DNA from: CAZDDA01 sp964568045
GTDB taxonomy: Bacteria > Bipolaricaulota > Bipolaricaulia > UBA7950 > UBA9294
Reading direction: 5' to 3'
DNA length: 21,167 nucleotides
Assembly (NCBI GenBank): GCA_964568045.1
Contig: CAZMOL010000022.1
Span: forward strand, 1-21,167
Within the stretch, counting starts at the first letter, position 1, and each line of letters opens with the position of its first letter. A program made the position numbers and the translations under genes. Below are positions 1 to 7,120 of this stretch, piece by piece. The notes below the pieces were generated by a model. It did not search any database. It worked only from the letters and a program-made list of their open reading frames with translations, and was not told where the DNA came from.

Positions 1-894
1 AAGGCGGTGTTGGCCGAAGAGAAGGTCGCTATAGAGAAGGAGCTTTATTTGTCGTTTCTCATCGATAAACATGCTAACCGGCCGATGGTCATGGCCAGTG
101 CAGCCGGAGGGATGGACATCGAAGAGGTGGCACAGCGAAGTCCTCAGCGGATCATCAAAAAACACGTCACCCCGTGTCCAGGACTTCCCAATTACTTGCC
201 TCGATTCCTCGCCAAACGACTCGGTGCAGAGGCCCATACGAAGGCTTTCGTGGAGCTCTTTAGTAAACTGTTTTATATCTTTCAGGACTACGATGCCACC
301 CTTGTTGAGATCAACCCGCTGGCTTTGACTCCAACTGGATTGATGGCTCTCGACGCAAAGATTCTTCTTGACGACAAAGCCCGCTTTCGGCAAGGGGAGC
401 GTTTTGATGAGTTCTTGAAGGAGCAGGCACCTCTCGTAGCAGAGGCGAGACCCGAGGCTGAGCGACTCGCGGAGGAAAAAGGCATCACCTACGTCCAACT
501 TGATGGGACTGTGGGCATGATCTCCGACGGCGCGGGCTCCGGCATGTTGACCCTTGACTTGATCAAAGCAGCTGGAGGACAAGCGGCGAACTTCTGTGAG
601 TTGGGAGCCTTTGGTGGAAAAGAAACCATGCGCGACGCGATGGAGGTCGTTCTTGCCAATCACCAAACGAAGTCGCTCTTGATCAGCCTTATTGGTGGCC
701 TCACAAGAATGGACGAGGTCGCAGAGGGTATCGTTGCCTATCTCAAACAAACCGAAGCCTCCTTACCTTTGGTTGTCCGGATGTGTGGTACAGCAGAAGA
801 GCGGGGCAAAGAGTTGCTGCGTGAGGTAGGTATCGAAACCTTGGACGACCTTCCAACTGCCGTTCGCACCGCGGTGTCGTACGCTAAGGAGTGA
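1..894 (+). CDS. sucC: Succinate-CoA ligase (ADP/GDP-forming) beta subunit-like, 5' partial
   Basis: The reading frame is open from base 1 and ends in TGA at 892-894, giving about 297 residues of a family usually near 385-395. The N-terminal part of the ATP-grasp domain therefore lies outside the window. The beta subunit binds nucleotide and works with the SucD alpha subunit to interconvert succinyl-CoA and succinate with ATP/GTP formation in the cytoplasm. Visible family features are an IEINPL-type segment (seen as VEINPLAL), the YVxLDGxxGxxxxGAG segment that starts the C-terminal CoA-ligase domain, GGQAANF, and a C-terminal GGLTRMDEVAEGI block. The family's NFLDVGGGA is replaced by NFCELGAFGGKE and GGIVRC by GGLTRMD, so this is a divergent branch and the acid substrate could differ from succinate. 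The stop overlaps a GTG, and sucD follows directly, supporting co-translation. Confidence 0.85.
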   Translation, partial: KAVLAEEKVAIEKELYLSFLIDKHANRPMVMASAAGGMDIEEVAQRSPQRIIKKHVTPCPGLPNYLPRFLAKRLGAEAHTKAFVELFSKLFYIFQDYDATLVEINPLALTPTGLMALDAKILLDDKARFRQGERFDEFLKEQAPLVAEARPEAERLAEEKGITYVQLDGTVGMISDGAGSGMLTLDLIKAAGGQAANFCELGAFGGKETMRDAMEVVLANHQTKSLLISLIGGLTRMDEVAEGIVAYLKQTEASLPLVVRMCGTAEERGKELLREVGIETLDDLPTAVRTAVSYAKE

Positions 895-896
895 TC

Positions 897-1766
897 GTGG
901 CCATTCTGATCGACGAACATACTCGCTTGCTAGTACAAGGCATAACCGGGAAAGTAGGCTCTTTCCAATCACGGATCATGAAGGACTCTGGAACGAATAT
1001 CGTTGCAGGAGTCACCCCAGGAAAAGGAGGTTTCACGGAATACGGCATTCCAGTATATGACTACGTAGAAGACGCAATGGAGGCGCACCGGCCAGATGTC
1101 GCCTTAAGCTTCGTCCCCGCGCCATTTGCAAAAGATGCAGCCATAGAAGTAATCGACAATGGGCTGAGAGCAATCATTCTAACTGCAGCGGGTATTCCTG
1201 ACCACGATATGCTGGCCGTCCTAACATCCGCTGCAGGTAGAGGAGTCCATGTCCTTGGACCGGATACACCTGGGCTAGTCTCGCCTGGGAAATGCAAGGC
1301 CGGGGTTCATCCGAACAGGGTACTAAAGGAGGGGAAGGTCGGTATTGTCTCCAAGAGTGGTGCGCTCTCTTACGAAGTGTGCAAATTGCTGACCGAAAGC
1401 GGAATCGGACAATCCACGATTGTTGGTATCGGGGGTGGCCCGCTCTGGGGGCTAACGCAACAAGATGTGTTGGCCATGTTTGACGAGGATCCCGAAACCA
1501 AAATCGTTGTTATGTTAGGTGAAGTTGGGGGCATGATGGAACACGATGCAGCGGCGTTTATCATGAAACGTATGAAGAAACCTGTCATTGCACTTATTGT
1601 CGGACACGGAGCTCCTCCAGGGGCCCAAATGGGCCATGCCGGTGCCATTATTGAAGGTGATCGGGAAACGGCCGAGAGCAAAGTCCACGTACTTCAACAA
1701 GCTGGAGCGTTTATCGCTAAGAGTCCTGCGGAGATCGTTTCCCGAATTCAGCAGATAGGAGTGTGA
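897..1766 (+). CDS. sucD: Succinate-CoA ligase alpha subunit-like
   Basis: This 289-residue protein is close to the family length. I chose GTG 897 because AAGGAG at 886-891 is well placed for it and the product then begins MAILIDEHT, matching the usual SucD N-terminus; GTG 891 overlapping the sucC stop is the alternative. The CoA-binding Rossmann domain is seen in QGITGKVGSF and GGVTPGKGG-like text. The phosphohistidine loop is MGHAGAII with the catalytic His at residue 247. The alpha subunit carries the phosphohistidine intermediate and binds CoA. The conserved GPNCPG reads GPDTPG here, so a Cys is replaced by Thr. With the preceding beta subunit it forms one heteromeric enzyme, and the ferredoxin gene starts 6 bases after its stop. 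Confidence 0.92.
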   Translation: MAILIDEHTRLLVQGITGKVGSFQSRIMKDSGTNIVAGVTPGKGGFTEYGIPVYDYVEDAMEAHRPDVALSFVPAPFAKDAAIEVIDNGLRAIILTAAGIPDHDMLAVLTSAAGRGVHVLGPDTPGLVSPGKCKAGVHPNRVLKEGKVGIVSKSGALSYEVCKLLTESGIGQSTIVGIGGGPLWGLTQQDVLAMFDEDPETKIVVMLGEVGGMMEHDAAAFIMKRMKKPVIALIVGHGAPPGAQMGHAGAIIEGDRETAESKVHVLQQAGAFIAKSPAEIVSRIQQIGV

Positions 1767-1772
1767 CCGCAA

Positions 1773-1982
1773 ATGACCGAAAAAGAAGTCCATACGGACG
1801 TCGAGATCTGTAAGGGCTGCGGACTATGCATTTTTTACTGTCCGAGAGATGTTTTGCGGCTCTCCCGGGAGCCCAACAGAAAGGGATACACTGTTGTCGA
1901 AGTCTATCAGAATAGCGATTGTATCGGGTGCAGACAGTGCGAGGCCAACTGCCCCGATCTGGCAATTTATGTATCCACTTAG
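1773..1982 (+). CDS. korD: Two-[4Fe-4S] ferredoxin, KorD-like (2-oxoacid:ferredoxin oxidoreductase delta subunit)
   Basis: This 69-residue protein has two complete CxxCxxCxxxCP cluster motifs: CKGCGLCIFYCP near residues 13-24 and CIGCRQCEANCP near 50-61. The spacer RKGYTVVEV resembles the ELNxKGYxPVEV spacer of KorD-type subunits. Such subunits pass electrons between the thiamine-dependent 2-oxoacid oxidoreductase core and soluble ferredoxin. Its place beside sucCD fits a 2-oxoglutarate to succinyl-CoA to succinate step (or the reverse). However, no korA, korB or korC follows; the next gene is a racemase. TAGGAG at 1756-1761 lies about 11 bases before the ATG. It could equally be a free bacterial ferredoxin. 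The fold is certain and the partner is inferred. Confidence 0.75.
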   Translation: MTEKEVHTDVEICKGCGLCIFYCPRDVLRLSREPNRKGYTVVEVYQNSDCIGCRQCEANCPDLAIYVST

Positions 1983-1995
1983 GGAGGGGGAACTG

Positions 1996-2805
1996 TTGAA
2001 AGAAAGACCTATCGGGGTTTTCGATTCAGGTCTAGGAGGGTTGGCTGTCGCTAGAAAAGTCCTTGACGAAATGCCCGAAGAGGATATCGCCTACTTTGCG
2101 GACTTTGCCAATCTACCGTACGGCCCCAAGCGTCGCGAGCAAGTCAAAGGATTTGTCCTTAACGTTATGGATTTCTTTGTGAAAAGAGGTGTCAAAGCTG
2201 TCCTGATTGGCTGCAATACTGCCTCGGCGGCAGCTAGAGACGCCGCACAGGAGAAAACACGAGATATTCCCGTTATCGGAATGATCAAGCCAGCAGTTGA
2301 GGCGGCCTTAAGACAAGCTCACATCCGAAGGGTTGGAGTTGTTGGCACAATCGGGACAATTGAGAGCAAGGCTTACGAACATGTGTTCCAGCAGCTGTCC
2401 CCATCTACGGAGGTATTTGGTAACGCTTGTCCTGAATTACTTCGACTGGCAGAGCAGGGAGAGATCTCAGACAAAGAGGAACTCCGACGATTGGCCAAAT
2501 CTTGCATCGAGCCGCTTGAGGAGAAAGGGGTCGACGTCCTGATTTTGGGATGTACGGATTTTACGTGTGTTGTTGAGGATTTGCTCGCTGTATTATCGCC
2601 CAGCATTCGCGTTGTTGATCCTGCCGATGAAGTAGCGACACAGGCAAACCTGATCTTAGGGAGCAAAGACTGGCGCCGTACAGGGGCAGAGACGGGCACC
2701 ATGACGTTTTTCGCTAGTGACAAAGCACCCGCGGGGGCAAAAGACTTCGCAAAACGGGTGTTCGACATTCACATCGATGAGTTTTGCCTGGTGAGTCCAA
2801 AGTGA
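1996..2805 (+). CDS. murI: Glutamate racemase-like protein (Asp/Glu racemase superfamily)
   Basis: This is a 269-residue protein of normal MurI length. The start is TTG 1996, preceded by a purine-rich site at 1982-1990; the product then starts KERPIGVFDSGLGG, the standard MurI opening with the Asp-Ser pair. The first catalytic Cys is C73 in IGCNTASA and the second is C186 in LGCTDF. MurI converts L- to D-glutamate for peptidoglycan precursors in the cytoplasm. Two deviations stand out. The motif after the second Cys is CTD where MurI has CTH, and the GDTAxxPYG loop reads ADFANLPYG. The gene begins 13 bases after the ferredoxin stop and its TGA overlaps a GTG in the next frame. Because a second racemase follows, the substrate may not be glutamate. 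Confidence 0.8.
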   Translation: MKERPIGVFDSGLGGLAVARKVLDEMPEEDIAYFADFANLPYGPKRREQVKGFVLNVMDFFVKRGVKAVLIGCNTASAAARDAAQEKTRDIPVIGMIKPAVEAALRQAHIRRVGVVGTIGTIESKAYEHVFQQLSPSTEVFGNACPELLRLAEQGEISDKEELRRLAKSCIEPLEEKGVDVLILGCTDFTCVVEDLLAVLSPSIRVVDPADEVATQANLILGSKDWRRTGAETGTMTFFASDKAPAGAKDFAKRVFDIHIDEFCLVSPK

Positions 2806-2846
2806 TTTCAATATTGAAAAGAATCGAACGAAGAAATGGCGCAATA

Positions 2847-3575
2847 ATGAGCAAGACGGATGAACAAAGGTCCCGCGTGGAAGATTCGAACAATGAAAAG
2901 GTTATCGGGATACTGGGAGGAATGGGGCCTGAGGCAACTCTAGAGCTTTTTCGTAGGATCTTGGACAAAACATCGGCCTCGACGGACCAAGATCATCTGA
3001 GAATCATCATTGATAACAACCCCAAGATTCCGGATCGAACTGCAACGCTGCTACATGGCGGAGAGGATCCCATTCCGTTATTGCTGAGCACTGCAACAAA
3101 CCTTGAGAACGCTGGAGCCGACTTCATCATTATGCCCTGCAACACGGCGCACCACTACATCGATCGTATCAGTGCAGGTGTAAATATCCCCCTACTGAAT
3201 ATGGTCGAGCTAACGGTCACCTCTATCCGCGAGCCGTGTGTTGGAATCCTGGCTACTGATGGCACGCTAGCTAGCCGCCTCTATCATAAGACCTGCAGCG
3301 AGAAGGGCATTTTGCTGTTATGCCCTGACGGGTCAGACCAAAAGGGCACCATGGGAGTTATCTACCTGGTGAAAGGGAGGCAGATCGACCTAAAGAATGC
3401 GAAGATAAGAGTCAGTAAGGTAGCCAAGAGATTGATCGACCGCGGTGCTCAGGCAATCATCCTCGGCTGCACTGAGATCTCATTGGTATTGTCCCAAGGG
3501 GATGTTGACGTTCCCATATATGATCCGCTCGAGATCCTGGCAGAGGAAGCGATCAAGAAGGCGCTTTCATCCTAA
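2847..3575 (+). CDS. Aspartate/glutamate racemase-family protein
   Basis: With ATG 2847 the product has 242 residues, close to the roughly 230 of aspartate racemases. GTG 2802, which overlaps the murI stop, would add 15 residues; no strong ribosome site decides between them, but homology only begins near residue 18 (KVIGILGGMGPEAT). Both catalytic cysteines are in place: C98 in MPCNTAHHY and C208 in LGCTEISLV. The GCTE form is typical of aspartate racemases as against GCTH of MurI. These are PLP-independent, cytosolic enzymes that make D-aspartate or a related D-amino acid, sometimes for peptidoglycan cross-bridges. Its position directly after murI suggests linked D-amino-acid supply. The exact substrate cannot be read from sequence. 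Confidence 0.82.
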   Translation: MSKTDEQRSRVEDSNNEKVIGILGGMGPEATLELFRRILDKTSASTDQDHLRIIIDNNPKIPDRTATLLHGGEDPIPLLLSTATNLENAGADFIIMPCNTAHHYIDRISAGVNIPLLNMVELTVTSIREPCVGILATDGTLASRLYHKTCSEKGILLLCPDGSDQKGTMGVIYLVKGRQIDLKNAKIRVSKVAKRLIDRGAQAIILGCTEISLVLSQGDVDVPIYDPLEILAEEAIKKALSS

Positions 3576-3871
3576 GGGAATGTATTTTCAAGGAAATCAG
3601 CAGCCCTCATTCATATCTGTTGCAGATAGGTAAGGTCTTGTTGATCGGCCAGATCATTTGGATTGGGAGGTATCAGACTTCGCTCGCTGGGGTTGTTATG
3701 TCTACTGCTGCAAGCTACGCTGTCCAGAAAACGATTCACATCCAGGCGGCTAGCGAAGAAGTCCAAGGTTGTGTAGCCTTTTGAGCATAAAGGGCCGGTG
3801 AAGAGATTGAGACATCGACATGCTCCTTCATCAGCGTAGGGTGAATGAATAGACCAAAGCAAGGTGTCCAG
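3576..3871 (+). other. Intergenic stretch before the IS256 remnant
   Basis: I find no convincing gene here. An open frame on the minus strand spans most of it, but its composition (Cys-, Ser- and Arg-rich with no motif) looks accidental. No clear intrinsic terminator follows the racemase stop. The left end of the decayed insertion sequence probably lies inside this stretch, but I could not identify a terminal inverted repeat or target duplication. Confidence 0.5.
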
Positions 3872-4586
3872 ATGTCTCTTTCTCAGAGTCCTCTGACGAA
3901 GAAGGTGCAACGGAAGTTCGACCAGGTCAAACAGAATGGAGAAAGAGAGGATTGGCTTCGCGGTCTTGTCGAATCATAGATTCAAGGACCGCTGGAGGTG
4001 AACTTCGCCCAGCAGCTGGGAACACAGCGGTACGAGCAGACAGAAGGCCGTTGCGACTACCGCAGCGGCTACCGAGAGCGTCAGCTGCATACCCAACTGA
4101 CCCTACATGTGTCTCGCGACCAAGAAGGGAAGTTCTCAACGGGTTGCGTGATGCCTAGCAGAGGTACTTCCCACACGGAGTGTGGCAACGCTGTCAGGCC
4201 CGTTGCCAGAGCAATGCTACAGCAAAGGTCCCTCTCGCCGTGATCGAGCCGAGGTTTACGACTAGCTGTACGATGTGTTTGCCGCTGTGGATCTCGAGGA
4301 AGCGCACCGGCGAGTCGATCGGAAGATCGCGCATTGGAAGGACCAAGTCCTCACGTTTGTAGAGTGGTTGGAAGAGACGAGCAAGGACTGTCTGTCGGTG
4401 TTCCAACTACCGAAGGGGCATCGCCTACGACTCCGTCCGATGAACGGTCTAAAGAAGTTTCATCAGGAATTGAAGCGTCGTACGCGAGTGGTGCGGATCT
4501 TTCCGAACCGAGCAAGCTGTCTGCGCCTTGTCAGTGCGCTGGCGATGGACCAGTCTGAGGAGTGGCTAACCGGACATCGAACCTAA
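3872..4586 (+). pseudogene. IS256-family (Mutator-type) transposase remnant, internally deleted and frame-broken
   Basis: The N-terminal part starts at ATG 3872, is cut by TAG at 3977-3979, and continues in the same frame with RYEQTEGRCDYRSGYRER and SRDQEGKFST, the classic IS256 N-terminal region. Near 4138-4142 the sequence jumps in another frame to GLRDA, a stop, then QRYFPHGVWQRCQ, which normally lies about 150 residues later. The segment with the first catalytic aspartates is therefore missing. A further frameshift near 4225 leads to RRDRAEVYD, a TAG at 4263, and the C-terminal DLEEAHRR, KRRTRVVRIFPNRAS and EEWLTGHRT, ending at TAA 4584. At least two stops and two frame changes make it inactive. 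An intact IS256 transposase has about 400 residues. Confidence 0.88.
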
Positions 4587-4765
4587 TGATGCTCGAAAGC
4601 GCACCGGTTGAGGAACATACCGAGGAGGTCATGCCACAACCTGTTGCCTGAAGGAGGAATTCACACACAAAACCTGCCACAGCCAGAACCAAACGGACTT
4701 TAACAAACGTGCTCTTGATTCTTCCACTATAGAACGTAATCAAGGGATCTAGATAGGGACGCCAT
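4587..4765 (+). other. Intergenic stretch between the IS256 remnant and the MFS gene
   Basis: No gene is supported here. The first part may be the right end of the insertion sequence: GAATTCACACACAAAACC and following bases resemble the style of IS256 ends, but no matching left end was found. The last 50 bases form the upstream region of the transporter gene and hold an inverted repeat listed separately. Confidence 0.4.
4714..4744. promoter_or_regulatory. Inverted repeat CTTGATT/AATCAAG upstream of the MFS gene (possible operator)
   Basis: CTTGATT at 4714-4720 and its exact reverse complement AATCAAG at 4738-4744 are separated by 17 bases that include CTATAGAAC, a possible -10-like element. 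The dyad lies 22 bases before the transporter start. Spacing of half-sites by about two helical turns fits a dimeric repressor of the kind that often controls efflux pumps. No regulator gene is adjacent, so function is inferred only. Confidence 0.3.
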
Positions 4766-5947
4766 ATGAATCGCATTTTTGTCAGCCTGTTCATCGCTGT
4801 TGCTGTCGCTATGATGGGTGTTGGAATCATTGCTCCGATTCTTCCTCTCTACACCAAAACCTTTGCAGCAACAGGAGTATCGATCGGATTGGTCTTCTCC
4901 GCCTTCTCCGTTTCCCGCTGTCTGCTCGGTCCGCTCATCGGCCGGCTCTCCGATCGGATTGGACGCAAGAGGATTCTCATGATCGGACTTGCCAGCTACA
5001 CCCTGGCCTCCGTCCTCTACGCGGTGGCGATGAGCCTATGGCAGCTGGGGATGTTCCGTTTTGTCCAGGGAGCGGCCGCGGCCATGGTAACGCCGATCGC
5101 CCAGGCATACATCGGCGACATCACCCCAAGGGGAAAAGAAGGACGGACAATGAATCTCTTCTACTCGTCGATGTTCTTGGGGATGGCCCTGGGACCACTG
5201 CTTGGTGGTGGGTTGAGCGCGCTGTGGTCGTACGAGCTTGCCTTCTATGCGATGGGGATCCTGAGCACAGCCGCGCTGATCCTAGTGGCGGCCACTCTCC
5301 CAGCGGATCACGGCCGTGCTGAACATGGAAAGAGCCGACCCCACGAGATCGTCCCTCTGCGGCACGTGATGAAGAACGACGCCGTCAAGGCGATTGCCGC
5401 ATACATGGCCACGCGTGGATTCTGGCGGCAGGGCTTCAACACCTTCTATCCGCTCTTTGCTGTTGTCACAAGTGGACTAGGGGAGGCGAGCATCGGGACC
5501 GTCGTTTCAGTGTACATGCTGGGTGGAGGCCTTCTCCAGATCCCATTTGGGTATCTCGCCGATCGCTATCCACGGCTCCCACAGATCGTACTGGGAAGCA
5601 CTTTTGCTCCGCTTGTCCTTTTCGCCGTTCCCTTCGTTCGACACTTTTGGGTGATCATTCTGATCACCTTCGCGATGGGTGCGTTCTCCGCCCTTTCGCG
5701 TGCCTCGATCATCGCTATCCGTACTGAGCTGGGCCGAACACACGGAATGGGGACACTTGCCGGGCTTCATGGAGGATCATTCGCCGCAGGCCAGATGGTG
5801 GGACCGTTGGTGAGCGGTGTTGTCGCTGATTTTCTTGGATTGGGTGCGGTCTTTCCGGTCGGAGGGGGAATCGGCCTGTTGGGAACAGGCTTGGTGATGG
5901 TGTGGCTGCGCCGTTGGAAAAAGAGTCATGTGCCTACTGATAACTGA
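4766..5947 (+). CDS. MFS transporter, DHA1 drug-efflux type
   Basis: This 393-residue, very hydrophobic protein has the expected pattern of about 12 membrane helices. The signature motif A between helices 2 and 3 is clear as GRLSDRIGRKR (residues 59-69), and a weaker copy, GYLADRYPRLP, lies in the second half as expected from the internal duplication. The first helix ends GIIAPILPLYTKTF, typical of 12-helix proton-driven multidrug or sugar efflux carriers. The ATG at 4766 has only a weak upstream purine stretch. It stands alone on the plus strand and converges with the minus-strand lipoprotein 25 bases away, with no obvious terminator between them. The substrate cannot be predicted. Confidence 0.88.
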   Translation: MNRIFVSLFIAVAVAMMGVGIIAPILPLYTKTFAATGVSIGLVFSAFSVSRCLLGPLIGRLSDRIGRKRILMIGLASYTLASVLYAVAMSLWQLGMFRFVQGAAAAMVTPIAQAYIGDITPRGKEGRTMNLFYSSMFLGMALGPLLGGGLSALWSYELAFYAMGILSTAALILVAATLPADHGRAEHGKSRPHEIVPLRHVMKNDAVKAIAAYMATRGFWRQGFNTFYPLFAVVTSGLGEASIGTVVSVYMLGGGLLQIPFGYLADRYPRLPQIVLGSTFAPLVLFAVPFVRHFWVIILITFAMGAFSALSRASIIAIRTELGRTHGMGTLAGLHGGSFAAGQMVGPLVSGVVADFLGLGAVFPVGGGIGLLGTGLVMVWLRRWKKSHVPTDN

Positions 5948-5972
5948 CCCTATTCCCGAGGCTGCTGTTGGT

Positions 5973-6785
5973 TTACAGAAGCTGCTCAATCATCTGTGAA
6001 GCGAGATAGTCAGGGTGTCCAACGTAGCGGATCACACCTTGCCGATCAAGCAAGAAGGTGTGGGGAAAACTGTGCACGTCGTACAGCTGTGCAATCGGGT
6101 TCTGGCTCTTGTATCCGGGCTCCCACACGCTGACGAAATCGGTGTGGCCATTGTCGCTTAGGAAATCGATGGCATCCTGCTTTTCCTGGTCTGTGCCCAC
6201 AAGGACCACCACCAGGCCGTCCGGTGAGAATTGATCGTAGAGATCCTGCAGGTGGGGCATCCTCACACGGCATGGCCGACACCATGCCCCCCAAAAATCG
6301 ATCAAAACGACAACGCCGGAGTAGTCAGACAGAGCAATCTCCTCATCACCTGTTGTGTGAGCGGCAAACTCGGGGGCCGTCTCGCCAACGGCCAGCCCAA
6401 CAGGCGGGCCGTCGTCGCTGACGGTAATGGTCAACTGATCTTCTGCTTCGTTTCCTTGCGCGTCGGTCACGTGGAGCAAAGCAGTGAAGTCATCGCCGGT
6501 GTGATAGGTATGATGAACGATGATGTTGAACTCCTCACTTGTTGTCGGCTCGGATTGATCACCAAAATCAAGGGCAAACATCATCTGATCTCCATCAGGA
6601 TCTTCACAATGGGAAAGGTCAAACGCGACGTCGAGTGGGGCTGGGCCACTGATCACCGGTGCACTCAAGACAGCAACCGGCGGTCGATCCAGCGAACACC
6701 CCGCAAACCCCATGGCTGCAATGAGACAGACAACGAACATCCATGCCGGGCGATTCCTGATAAGCTGCCGCGTCCAAGTTCTCAT
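5973..6785 (-). CDS. Lipoprotein with PKD-like domain and TlpA/ResA-type thioredoxin domain
   Basis: I chose the ATG at 6785, which gives 270 residues and a proper lipoprotein signal: MRTWTRQLIRNRP, a hydrophobic core, then GFAGC with the lipidated Cys at residue 30. Residues about 35-125 form a PKD-like beta domain (PVISGPAPLDVAFD, DFGDQSE, VTDAQGNEAED). Residues about 130-270 are an AhpC/TSA-TlpA thioredoxin fold with active site WCRPC (C169, C172) and the cis-Pro segment SFPHTFLLD. TlpA/ResA proteins reduce disulfides outside the cytoplasmic membrane, often for cytochrome c maturation or for reloading other thiol proteins. The fused PKD domain is unusual and links it in style to the PKD proteins at 12910-18238. 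Its upstream region is shared with the divergent ileS promoter. Confidence 0.88.
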   Translation of the reverse strand: MRTWTRQLIRNRPAWMFVVCLIAAMGFAGCSLDRPPVAVLSAPVISGPAPLDVAFDLSHCEDPDGDQMMFALDFGDQSEPTTSEEFNIIVHHTYHTGDDFTALLHVTDAQGNEAEDQLTITVSDDGPPVGLAVGETAPEFAAHTTGDEEIALSDYSGVVVLIDFWGAWCRPCRVRMPHLQDLYDQFSPDGLVVVLVGTDQEKQDAIDFLSDNGHTDFVSVWEPGYKSQNPIAQLYDVHSFPHTFLLDRQGVIRYVGHPDYLASQMIEQLL

Positions 6786-7120
6786 CGCATGGCTGATGAT
6801 ATAGCGATTTCGCGCGATACTAAATGGAGTACGGCCAATCACAGCCGGACACACGGGCTATTGATTCATAAGACCGATGTCCAATGGCATTGTCCTTGGT
6901 AGCAAAGCGAAGGAGCAACGATCTTGACTGCTTGCTGCATCGAGGCTATGATGAGGAGTGATCGAGAAATGCCGATAAAAGGACCAGTCTTTCGAACACT
7001 ATTGATTTATATTATTGCGCCCCACTGAAGGGGCGACTCGTCAACTGTTAGCGTTTCAATACTCCTAGAATGGTTTTGGTTGTTGGAATGCACTCTCTTT
7101 AGTGAGAAAAGGAGAGGCGG
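6786..7120 (+). other. Divergent intergenic region and ileS leader
   Basis: This region separates the minus-strand lipoprotein from ileS. It holds a strong promoter at 6924-6952 reading toward ileS, so the ileS transcript should carry a leader of about 160 bases. Within the leader is a GC-rich hairpin at 7018-7035 (CGCCCC, loop ACTGAA, GGGGCG) not followed by a T run. I looked for the T-box core that often controls ileS and did not find it. No tRNA is visible. Confidence 0.55.
6924..6952 (+). promoter_or_regulatory. Sigma70-type promoter for ileS
   Basis: TTGACT at 6924-6929 and TATGAT at 6947-6952 are separated by exactly 17 bases. Each box differs from consensus by one base. The expected start of transcription is near 6959, about 160 bases before the ileS ATG. 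It is the best candidate to drive ileS and purA, which are 22 bases apart. Confidence 0.7.

Noticed and set aside
3611..3910. Open frame of 99 codons on the minus strand after the aspartate racemase
   Set aside because: No start context, no motif, Cys/Ser/Arg-rich product, and its 5' end overlaps the transposase remnant; it looks like chance.
3690..4670. Terminal inverted repeats of the IS256 remnant
   Set aside because: A candidate right end near 4657-4682 had only weak, gapped similarity to sequence near 3720; not enough to define the element borders.
6953..7120. T-box riboswitch in front of ileS
   Set aside because: The conserved T-box core and a matching antiterminator/terminator pair are not visible; the GC hairpin has no T run.
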